Shown: positions 7,556-13,686 of the stretch, piece after piece
Numbering within the stretch: the first letter of the stretch is position 1
Layout of the letters: every line of letters starts with the position of its first letter
Source of the DNA: an uncultured Bacteroidaceae bacterium
Lineage (GTDB): Bacteria; Bacteroidota; Bacteroidia; Bacteroidales; Bacteroidaceae
Length of the DNA stretch: 13,686 bases
NCBI GenBank assembly: GCA_934364765.1
Contig: CAKRMO010000005.1
Span: forward strand, 1 to 13,686
Reading direction: 5' to 3'
Program-made: the position numbers and the translations under genes
Notes under the pieces: generated by a model
The model's database searches: none
Told to the model about the DNA's origin: nothing
What the model saw: the letters and a program-made list of their open reading frames with translations, nothing else

Positions 7556-9397
7556 TTATTTTGCCTTCCAGTCGCTGAGGTCCTGCGGGTTTTCGATGTA
7601 CGAGGGTATCTTCTCGAAAATGCTCTTTATGCGCGCAATGTCGAACTTCGGTTTGCGGTCGTAGTAGTATATGCCGTTTTTCTCCTGCTCCACGTCGGTG
7701 AGCTGGGTGTAGCAAATTCCCACCACGTGCTTGCACGCCTTGAATGCGTCAATCTGGGCTTCGAGAATTTTGTAGAAGTCCTCTATCTTGTCGATGTTTG
7801 CCCCGTAACCCCACGATGACGAGCGTTCCGACTCCTTAATCCAGGGCAGTCCGCCCATTTCGTCAACCATGTAGGGCTGGCCGTTGTATTTTGCGAGATA
7901 CGCCTTCTTGGGTTCGTTGCGGTAGGGCTCCACCCCCGGCTTGAATGTGTGGTTTGCCACGAGCTTGTCGTGGTCGCGTGTGTAGTCGTGCACAGCCCAG
8001 ATGTCGGTCTTCACGTGTCCGTCTCCGCTTGCATCGTTCACCGGGCGCGTGGGGTCGATGGATTTTGTCAGGTTGTAGATGTCGTTCATCAGCCGCACGT
8101 AAACCCCGTCGCGGCTTGCCCATGTTTCGTTGAACGGCGTCCATGTAACAATTGCGGGGTGGTTGATGTCGCGCTCCACAACGTCGGCCCATTCTGTGAG
8201 GCAGTTGCGCACTGCCAGCTCGTCGTTCACGTCAGGCCCCCAGCTCGGGAACTCGCCCCATGTGAGGTAGCCCAGCTTGTCGGCCCAGTAGTGGTAGCGC
8301 TCCTCGAAAACTTTCTGGTGCAGGCGCGCGCCGTTGAAGCCCACGGCCTTGCTCATTTCTATGTCGTGCTTCAGCGCCTCGTCTGTGGGGGCGGTCCAGA
8401 TTCCGTCGGGATAGAAGCCCTGGTCGAGCACCAGGCGCTGGAAGTATGGCCTGTTGTTGAGGTAGAAATATCCGTTGGCGGTGTGAACCTTGCGCATTCC
8501 CGCATACGACTTCACCTCGTCAACCACGTTTCCCTTGTTGTCCTTTACCGTATATACAAGGTCGTAGAGGAACGGCGACTCGGGGCTCCACAGCTTCATG
8601 TTCTTCACCGGCAGCACCACGATGCTCTGGTTGCAGGCGTTCACGGTTTTCTGCGCCACCACCTTTTTGCCGTCAAGCATCTTTACCGTAAGGGTGTTGT
8701 CCGCAGACTCGTCGTAGAACTGCGGGCGTATCACGAGCTGCTTCTGGTCAATGTCGGGGGTTGCGACAGCCTTTTTCAGCGCTCCGGGGGCTACCGGCTC
8801 CATCCATACGGTCTGCCAAATTCCGGTTGTGCGTGTGTAGTCGCAGCCTCTGGAGTAGAATCCTTTGCACTGCTTGCCGCCGGGCTGCTTGCCGCCGCGA
8901 AGATCGTCCTTTACGCCCACCACGAGGTTCACAGTCTGTCCCGGCTTTGCGAACTTGGTTATGTCGGCTGCGAACGACGAGCTGCTGCCGTAGTGCCTCA
9001 TTACGAAATTCCCGTCGATGTATATTGCCGCCTCATAGTCCACAGCCCCGAAGTGGAGCAGTATGTTCTTGCCCTGCCAGTCTGCGGGCACGGTGAGCGT
9101 GCGCTGATACCACATTCCGTTTATGAAGTCGGTGTGGGCCACGCCGCTCAGCTTGCTTTCGGGGCAGAATGGCACTGTGATTTTGCCGTCGAAGCCCTTG
9201 GAGTTCTGGAAGCCGCGCTCTCCGCCGGTAAGCCCGAAGTCGAAGGTGTAGGTCCACGTTCCGTTCAGGTTCTGCCATGCGGAACGCTCGAACTGCGGGC
9301 GCGGGTATTCCGGGCGCGGGGTTTGTGCGGCGGCGTTGAGCGCGAACAGCGCAAATGCGGCGGATGCGATAAGTTTGGTTATCGGTAATTTTTTCAT
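7556..9397 (-). CDS. Exported glycoside hydrolase family 2 enzyme
   Basis: A 613-residue protein, predicted to hydrolyse a beta-linked terminal sugar in the periplasm or outside the cell. It starts with a signal peptide (MKKLPITKLI, hydrophobic core, cleavage near AAA-Q at residue 24-25). The GH2 order is visible: a sugar-binding jelly-roll at about 36-200 (LNGTWTYTFDFG, TGIWQTVWMEP), an immunoglobulin-like domain at about 205-302, and a TIM barrel from about 305. NGARLHQKVFE and GEFPSWG are typical of one Bacteroidetes/Firmicutes GH2 group. The likely acid/base is Glu424 in TPFNETW and the likely nucleophile Glu513 in MVDEMGG, at a spacing normal for GH2. Similar proteins are annotated as beta-galactosidase or beta-glucuronidase; the substrate cannot be decided here. 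The gene stands alone with its own -7 box and terminator and has no Sus partners in view. Confidence 0.92.
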   Translation of the reverse strand: MKKLPITKLIASAAFALFALNAAAQTPRPEYPRPQFERSAWQNLNGTWTYTFDFGLTGGERGFQNSKGFDGKITVPFCPESKLSGVAHTDFINGMWYQRTLTVPADWQGKNILLHFGAVDYEAAIYIDGNFVMRHYGSSSSFAADITKFAKPGQTVNLVVGVKDDLRGGKQPGGKQCKGFYSRGCDYTRTTGIWQTVWMEPVAPGALKKAVATPDIDQKQLVIRPQFYDESADNTLTVKMLDGKKVVAQKTVNACNQSIVVLPVKNMKLWSPESPFLYDLVYTVKDNKGNVVDEVKSYAGMRKVHTANGYFYLNNRPYFQRLVLDQGFYPDGIWTAPTDEALKHDIEMSKAVGFNGARLHQKVFEERYHYWADKLGYLTWGEFPSWGPDVNDELAVRNCLTEWADVVERDINHPAIVTWTPFNETWASRDGVYVRLMNDIYNLTKSIDPTRPVNDASGDGHVKTDIWAVHDYTRDHDKLVANHTFKPGVEPYRNEPKKAYLAKYNGQPYMVDEMGGLPWIKESERSSSWGYGANIDKIEDFYKILEAQIDAFKACKHVVGICYTQLTDVEQEKNGIYYYDRKPKFDIARIKSIFEKIPSYIENPQDLSDWKAK

Positions 9398-9430
9398 TGT
9401 TTGTATTTTTAGATTAATAGAATGAGTGGG

Positions 9431-9438
9431 TAAAGGTA
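9431..9438 (-). promoter_or_regulatory. -7 promoter box of the GH2 gene
   Basis: The minus strand reads TACCTTTA, five of six consensus positions of TAnnTTTG, 33 bases upstream of the ATG. It would give a leader of about 25-27 bases, AT-rich and without a Shine-Dalgarno. No good -33 TTTG was found. Confidence 0.5.
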
Positions 9439-9500
9439 CGACTTTTTAGCGGAAACGCAGGCATTTTGTGCGATGTTTTTTTGCAAAGGCAACGCGCTCC

Positions 9501-9637
9501 CTGTAAATTCCTGCGAAACCTGCATGGGACATGGAAAAAACTACGTCCTATGCAGGAAAAATTATGTCTGATATAATCCGGACCACATCAGACCTTTTTT
9601 CGCCGCTTGCAAACATCTGAAAAACAATCGCTTATAA
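9501..9637 (+). repeat. Intergenic structured repeat, copy B
   Basis: Copy B lies between the divergent GH2 and lipoprotein genes. It is the most diverged in primary sequence but has the best stem: 9519-9534 pairs with 9541-9556 over 16 positions with one mismatch and two G-T wobbles around an A6 loop. The downstream hairpin (9566-9600) is kept exactly in its arms. After the T-run, GCCGCTTGCAAAC and TGAAAAACAAT match copy C closely, so the repeat extends about 35 bases past the terminator. Confidence 0.85.
9566..9600 (+). terminator. Terminator-like hairpin inside repeat copy B
   Basis: GTCTGAT (9566-9572) pairs with ATCAGAC (9587-9593), followed by C and six T. It points toward the lipoprotein gene whose ATG is at 9794, so any transcript entering from the left would be expected to stop here and that gene needs a promoter between about 9605 and 9790. 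Confidence 0.5.
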
Positions 9638-9793
9638 CGAACAGTCTTTGCGCGGTTATTAATTTGGAAACCAATGTTTTACGCAATCCTCTTGCTTTTG
9701 CCGCAGGGCTAAAAACGAGGCCGGGAACAATAAAACCGCCGCTGTGAAGTTATATAATATAATGTGCGGCAAATTTGCGGCGCGGAAACAGAA

Positions 9794-12700
9794 ATGAGCG
9801 GCAAGGCATATAATATATGTAAGGCGTATAATATATATATGGCGTTGGTGGCGGTGTTGTGGCTTGCCGCCTCGTGCAGCACGCCCGAAAAGCACCACAG
9901 GAAAGGCGATATGTTTTTCTCGCACGGCGAGTATTTCGACGCCGCCGCCGAATACAAGACGGCATATTCCACCACGCCGCGCAGCGACAAGGAGGCGCGC
10001 GGCATGAGGGCGTTCCTGATGGGGGAGTGCTACCGCCGGATCAACTCCACGTCAAAGGCCGAGGGGGCTTACAGGAACGCCGTGAGATATAATTACGTTG
10101 ACACGACCACGTATTTCTGGCTTGCCGAAATGCAGAGGATGCAGGGCAACTACAAGGCGGCGCAGAAAAACTATGAGCTTTACCTTGAACAGCAGCCCGG
10201 CGACGTGCGGGCGAAAAACGGCATGGAGTCGTGCGCCCTCGGCCCGGAGATGAAGGAGCGCGGCTCGAACTATTCCGTCCACCCCATGGCTCTGTTCACA
10301 TCGCGCAGGGCTGATTACTGCCCGGTGCTGTTTGGCGAAAAATACGACCAGCTTATATTCTCGTCCACGCGCCCTCAGGCCACCGGCGATGACGACAGCG
10401 GAATAACGGGAATGAAGAACGGCGACTTTTTCTATACGGCAAAAGACGACAAGGGCAAATGGAAGCCCGTCGAGCCTTTGCAGGGGAGCGTGAACACCGC
10501 CTTTGACGAGGGGGCGGCGGCAATCACCCCGGACGGGCAGACGATGTATTTCACCTATTGCAGCGTTGACCCGGAATATCCGCGCTATGCCGAGATATAC
10601 TCCTCGTCGCGCTCGGACGCCACCTGGAGCAAGCCGCAAAAGGTGGAAATCTCGTCCGACACGCTTTCGTCATACGCCCACCCCGCCGTATCGCCCGACG
10701 GCAAGTGGCTTTACTTTGTGTCGGATATGCCGGGCGGCGTGGGCGGTCTCGACATCTGGCGCGCCCAGCTCGGGTCACACGGAATTGGTATGATAGAAAA
10801 TCTTGGCGAGCCGGTTAACACTCCGGGCGATGAGATGTTCCCCACGTTCCGCTTCAACGGCGATATGTATTTCTCCTCGAACGGACACCCCGGCATGGGC
10901 GGCCTTGACATATACTGCGCACGCCCCGACACGGTTAACAACACTTGGAGCGTTGAGATACTGCCTTCGCCTGTGAACTCTTCGGGCGATGACTTCGGGA
11001 TGACTTTCGAGGGCGTCCACAACCGTGGCTTTTTCAGCAGCAACCGCAAGAACGGGCGCGGTTGGGATCACATTTACTCTTTCGAGCGTCCTGAGGTGGT
11101 GCATACCGTAACCGGCTGGGTTTACGAGCAGGACGGCTACGAACTTCCGCAGTCCACCGTGTATATGATAGGCAACGACGGGACCAACATGAAGTTCGGG
11201 CTGAGAGGCGACGGCAGCTTTGAGCAGGTGGTGAAGCCCGGAGTGAAATATGTGTTCCTTGCCACGTGCGACGGCTTTTTGAACTACAAGCAGGAGCTTA
11301 CAATCGACTCGGCGGAGGTTTCCACAAGCGACACCGTTTATTTCCCCCTGCCGTCGGTCAATTCCCCGGTGCTTGTAAGGAATGTTTTCTATGAGTTTAA
11401 CAGTGCGCAGCTTACGGACAATTCACGCCAGGCGCTCGACAGGCTCGCGCAATTGCTCAACGACAACGCAAACATAACCATAGAGCTTAGTTCGCATTGC
11501 GACTACCGTGGCAACGAACTTTACAACCGCAAACTTTCGCAGCACCGCGCCGAGTCGGTGGTGAACTATTTGACAGAACACGGGATAAACGCCGACAGGC
11601 TCACGGCGGTTGGCTACGGAAAGCTGCGCCCAAAGGTCGTAACAAAACGGCTTGCAGCCTCGTACAAATTCCTTCACGAGGGCGACACGCTCACCGAAAG
11701 CTACATAAAGAAACTAAAGGATAGCCAGCAGGACACTTGCAACGCCCTTAACCGCAGGACGGAGTTCCGCGTGCTGAAAACCACATACGGGCTGTTTGAC
11801 GACAGCGGAAAACTCGACACAAAGGCACTGCTTGGCAACTCTGCCCGGAAAAAGGCGGGCAAGACCGAACCCATTGTGAAGGTTTACATTCCCACGCCCG
11901 CCGAGGCTGCGGCTGCCGACGGCAAGAAGCTGCCCGAAAAGAAAGACACGGCAAAGGCTGCCGGCAAGGCCGCCGCCGCGCCGAAGAAAAACGCCCCCGC
12001 CGCAGAAAAGAAAGCCGAGGCAAAAACCGCCAAGGCGGCTGCGGATGCGAAGAGCGACTCTGTAAAAGCCGAAAAAGCGCCTGTTGCGCAAAATACAGCC
12101 AAACAGGCAACGGCAAAGAAAGACACCGCAGCGGCAAAGCCGCAGACAAAAACCGCAGAGCCAAAGGCGGTGAACCAAGACTCGCTGAAGGCCGCCAAGG
12201 TTAGGGAGGATTCGCTCAAGGCGCAAAAGGCGAAAGAGGATTCGGCAAAGGCGGCGAAAGCCAAGGCGGATTCTTTGAAGGCCGCAAAGGAAAAAGCGGA
12301 TTCCGTCAAAGCCGCGAGGGCAAAAGCCGATTCCATAAAGGCTGCCGCCGTAAAGGAATCCGCCGCCAAGGAAGCACAGCCGAAAACGGAAGGCAAAGCT
12401 GTAAAGGCTGATGCAGGGAAAACGGCGGAGAAGCTGACAAAGGCGCAAAAGGACTCCGCGAAAATGGCTGCAAAAGCGGCAAAGGCAAAGCTGAAGGCGG
12501 ACAAGAAAGCAAAGGCGGACTCTCTGAAACTCGCCAAGAGAAAGGCAAAGGCGGCAGCCAAGGCTAAGGCAAAAGCCGACAAGGCAAAGGCGAAAGCCGC
12601 TGCCGCAAAAGCCAAGGCCGCAGCGGCTAAGGCGAAAAATGCAGGAAAGAAAACAACCGCTACCAAGGCAGGGAATGTGAAAGCAACGGTGAGGAAAACA

Positions 12701-12895
12701 GGGAACACCGCGAAAGCCGCAAACGTCAAATCCGCCACCGCGCAAAAGCCCTCCGCTGTTGGCGGAAATGCAACCGCCAAGGCAAAACCTGCCGAGAAGA
12801 AAATGACCCTCAAGGAGCGCGAGGCTTTGAAAGACTCCATAATAGCGAAGGCAAAGCGTGATGCCGAAGCCGCCAAAGCCAAGGCAAGGAAATAA
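9794..12895 (+). CDS. PorE-like TPR/PD40/OmpA lipoprotein with long Lys/Ala-rich tail
   Basis: The product from the ATG at 9794 has 1033 residues. It has a lipoprotein signal (hydrophobic MALVAVLWLAAS, lipid-attachment Cys28), TPR-type helices at about 40-145 (GEYFDAAAEYKTAY, GNYKAAQKNYELYL), a PD40/TolB-like beta-propeller at about 165-430 (SPDGKWLYFVSD, GGLDIW, GGLDIYCARPD, RGFFSSNRKNG), a carboxypeptidase-regulatory-like fold at about 436-515 and an OmpA C-terminal peptidoglycan-binding domain at about 527-665, with Asp570 and Arg585 in the diaminopimelate-binding positions and NRRTEFRV at its end. This order matches PorE of the type IX secretion system; many Bacteroidales paralogues share it, so a secretion role is inferred. 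From about residue 680 to the end is an unusual Lys/Ala/Asp-rich tail. A GTG at 9764 could add 10 residues; the ATG at 9839 would leave no basic residue in the signal. Confidence 0.88.
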   Translation: MSGKAYNICKAYNIYMALVAVLWLAASCSTPEKHHRKGDMFFSHGEYFDAAAEYKTAYSTTPRSDKEARGMRAFLMGECYRRINSTSKAEGAYRNAVRYNYVDTTTYFWLAEMQRMQGNYKAAQKNYELYLEQQPGDVRAKNGMESCALGPEMKERGSNYSVHPMALFTSRRADYCPVLFGEKYDQLIFSSTRPQATGDDDSGITGMKNGDFFYTAKDDKGKWKPVEPLQGSVNTAFDEGAAAITPDGQTMYFTYCSVDPEYPRYAEIYSSSRSDATWSKPQKVEISSDTLSSYAHPAVSPDGKWLYFVSDMPGGVGGLDIWRAQLGSHGIGMIENLGEPVNTPGDEMFPTFRFNGDMYFSSNGHPGMGGLDIYCARPDTVNNTWSVEILPSPVNSSGDDFGMTFEGVHNRGFFSSNRKNGRGWDHIYSFERPEVVHTVTGWVYEQDGYELPQSTVYMIGNDGTNMKFGLRGDGSFEQVVKPGVKYVFLATCDGFLNYKQELTIDSAEVSTSDTVYFPLPSVNSPVLVRNVFYEFNSAQLTDNSRQALDRLAQLLNDNANITIELSSHCDYRGNELYNRKLSQHRAESVVNYLTEHGINADRLTAVGYGKLRPKVVTKRLAASYKFLHEGDTLTESYIKKLKDSQQDTCNALNRRTEFRVLKTTYGLFDDSGKLDTKALLGNSARKKAGKTEPIVKVYIPTPAEAAAADGKKLPEKKDTAKAAGKAAAAPKKNAPAAEKKAEAKTAKAAADAKSDSVKAEKAPVAQNTAKQATAKKDTAAAKPQTKTAEPKAVNQDSLKAAKVREDSLKAQKAKEDSAKAAKAKADSLKAAKEKADSVKAARAKADSIKAAAVKESAAKEAQPKTEGKAVKADAGKTAEKLTKAQKDSAKMAAKAAKAKLKADKKAKADSLKLAKRKAKAAAKAKAKADKAKAKAAAAKAKAAAAKAKNAGKKTTATKAGNVKATVRKTGNTAKAANVKSATAQKPSAVGGNATAKAKPAEKKMTLKEREALKDSIIAKAKRDAEAAKAKARK
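9803..9838 (+). repeat. 18-bp tandem duplication in the signal-peptide coding region
   Basis: AAGGCATATAATATATGT (9803-9820) is followed directly by a copy at 9821-9838 with two changes. It is in frame and encodes KAYNIC then KAYNIY in the positively charged part of the lipoprotein signal. The TATAATAT core also occurs just upstream at 9751-9758. Confidence 0.8.
12164..12343 (+). repeat. Six in-frame decapeptide repeats in the lipoprotein tail
   Basis: Six consecutive 10-codon units, residues 791-850 of the lipoprotein, each end in D-S-x-K-A (for example AKAKADSLKA). Codons differ between units (TCG, TCT, TCC for Ser; CTC, TTG, GTC, ATA and others for the variable residue), so the period is kept in the protein rather than by recent DNA duplication. 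The strong helix-forming composition suggests an extended, highly basic helix or flexible rod. Confidence 0.85.
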
Positions 12896-12911
12896 TATCT
12901 TGAGACAATTT

Positions 12912-13048
12912 TTCCAAAACTCCCCGAAAATTACATTTGATGTAGGAAAAACTACATAGGACGTAGGAAAAATTATGTCTGATATAATCCAGACTACATC
13001 AGACCTTTTTTTGCCGCTTACAAGCCTTTGAAAAACAATATGTTATAA
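12912..13048 (+). repeat. Intergenic structured repeat, copy C
   Basis: Copy C starts 17 bases after the lipoprotein stop codon and ends about 175 bases before queA. Its hairpin has a perfect inner helix ATGTAG/CTACAT (12940-12945 with 12952-12957, loop GAAAAA) and an outer helix 12931-12936 with 12961-12966. The second hairpin with seven T (12977-13012) is in the right place and orientation to terminate the lipoprotein transcript. Copy C is 89/95 identical to copy A in the core. Confidence 0.87.
12977..13012 (+). terminator. Likely terminator of the lipoprotein gene, inside repeat copy C
   Basis: GTCTGAT (12977-12983) pairs with ATCAGAC (12998-13004), followed by C and seven T, about 80 bases after the stop codon on the same strand. 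No other hairpin with a T-run was seen between this gene and queA. Confidence 0.65.
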
Positions 13049-13197
13049 AGAAAGTTTTTATATAGCGGCATCTTTTTGAAAATCAAGGTGTTGTGCGATT
13101 TTGGCGTTGGCGTGCGGCTTGTGTGGCGCTTATGCCATGGAGCGGGACTTGCGCGATTTATGTGCGGCGCTTTGTGGCGCACCACGAAAACAATCGC

Positions 13198-13205
13198 TAA
13201 TTTTG
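13198..13205 (+). promoter_or_regulatory. -7 promoter box of the queA-like gene
   Basis: TAATTTTG matches TAnnTTTG exactly and ends 19 bases before the ATG. A TTTG at 13171-13174 could be the -33 element, but its 23-base spacing is wider than the usual 19-21. The leader would be very short and contains AAGGAAA. Confidence 0.55.
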
Positions 13206-13224
13206 CACCCGAAAAGGAAATAAG

Positions 13225-13686
13225 ATGATTGCCCCGCAAAACATAAAGATAGAGGACTATAACTACACTTTGCCCGAAGAGCGCATAGCCAAGTACCCGG
13301 TGAAGGAAAGGGACACCTCAAAACTTCTCGTGTATCGCCATGGCGAAATATCCGATGACAGATTCTACGATTTGCCCAAGTATCTTGACAAGGGCGAATT
13401 GCTCGTGTTCAACAACACCAAGGTAATCAGGGCGCGGCTTCACTTTCACAAGGAGACGGGGGCGTTGATTGAGGTTTTCTGCCTCGAGCCCCATGCGCCG
13501 CGTGATTATGAACGGATGTTCCAGACAACGGGCAGCTGCGAGTGGGTGTGCCTTGTGGGAAACCGCAAGAAATGGAAGGAGGGCAGTCTTTGCCGCACAT
13601 TGAGCGTGAAAGGCGGGGATGTGGTGCTGAAAGCCGAAATCAAGCACGCGGAGCATGACATAATAGAGTTTTCGTGGGGCGGGGAC
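13225..13686 (+). CDS. queA: QueA-family protein, S-adenosylmethionine:tRNA ribosyltransferase-isomerase-like (5' part)
   Basis: The first 154 residues are in the window; the gene runs off the right edge. QueA transfers and isomerises the ribosyl part of S-adenosylmethionine onto 7-aminomethyl-7-deazaguanine in tRNA, giving epoxyqueuosine. Family marks seen: LPEERIAKYP near the start, RDTSKLLVY, the signature LLVFNNTKVIRARL at about residues 60-73, and GALIEVFCLEPH. The FCLEPH block, WVCLVGNRKKWK and the overall shape match a second QueA-like group common in Bacteroidetes rather than the canonical QueA of the same genomes (as remembered, not searched). Whether that group has the same activity is not known to me. 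The ATG at 13225 is chosen because AAGGAAA lies 6-12 bases upstream and an exact -7 box precedes it. Confidence 0.87.
   Translation, partial: MIAPQNIKIEDYNYTLPEERIAKYPVKERDTSKLLVYRHGEISDDRFYDLPKYLDKGELLVFNNTKVIRARLHFHKETGALIEVFCLEPHAPRDYERMFQTTGSCEWVCLVGNRKKWKEGSLCRTLSVKGGDVVLKAEIKHAEHDIIEFSWGGD

Noticed and set aside
7949..9388. Plus-strand reading frame of 479 codons opposite the GH2 gene
   Set aside because: Antisense to a clear GH2 enzyme with catalytic residues and terminator; the translation is low in recognisable structure.
11714..12882. Long minus-strand frames opposite the Lys/Ala tail
   Set aside because: Repeats of Lys and Ala codons on the plus strand read as Phe, Leu, Ala or Arg, Cys, Gly runs on the other strand. 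Membrane-like hydrophobicity there is an artefact.
12918..13001. CRISPR-like array suggested by 21-bp periodicity
   Set aside because: Units are contiguous and diverged, without unique spacers of constant size, and no cas genes are in view.

Overview
The window looks like chromosomal DNA from a gut or oral Bacteroidales bacterium (Bacteroides, Prevotella or Muribaculaceae type). The signs are: A/T-rich leaders mostly lacking strong Shine-Dalgarno sequences; promoter elements resembling the Bacteroidetes -7 box TAnnTTTG; a secreted modular protein ending in a Por-secretion-like C-terminal sorting domain; a TPR/PD40/OmpA lipoprotein of PorE-like architecture; and the Bacteroidetes-type QueA-like protein. 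The genus cannot be fixed from the sequence alone.

Layout, left to right. (1) 1-2032, minus strand: an OmpR-type response regulator and its membrane histidine kinase, joined by a 4-base ATGA overlap; the kinase runs off the left edge. A tandem 11-bp-spaced direct repeat just upstream of the regulator is a candidate autoregulatory site. (2) 2173-6519, minus: a 1448-residue secreted protein with four related beta-rich modules, an F5/8C (discoidin-like) domain, helical spacers and a C-terminal sorting-type domain, followed by a clear rho-independent terminator. (3) 6520-7555: about 1 kb without a credible gene, holding a REP-pair-like element and copy A of an intergenic repeat. (4) 7556-9397, minus: an exported family GH2 glycoside hydrolase with its own terminator and a -7 box. 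(5) 9398-9793: divergent intergenic region with copy B of the repeat. (6) 9794-12895, plus: a 1033-residue PorE-like lipoprotein carrying an unusual Lys/Ala/Asp-rich tail of about 350 residues. (7) 12896-13224: copy C of the repeat, then a promoter-like -7 box. (8) 13225 to the right edge, plus: a QueA-family protein, truncated.

The envelope theme (sensor pair, secreted glycan-binding-like protein, exported GH2, peptidoglycan-anchored lipoprotein) fits a host- or diet-glycan lifestyle, but the genes are separate transcription units apart from the two-component pair. No SusC/SusD pair is present, so this is not a recognisable polysaccharide utilisation locus.

The most unusual signal is the three-copy repeat of about 137-147 bp (A 7221-7367, B 9501-9637, C 12912-13048). 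All copies have the same orientation. Each contains a long hairpin whose arms differ by compensatory changes, followed by a strictly conserved terminator-like hairpin with a T-run. I do not recognise it as a named family.
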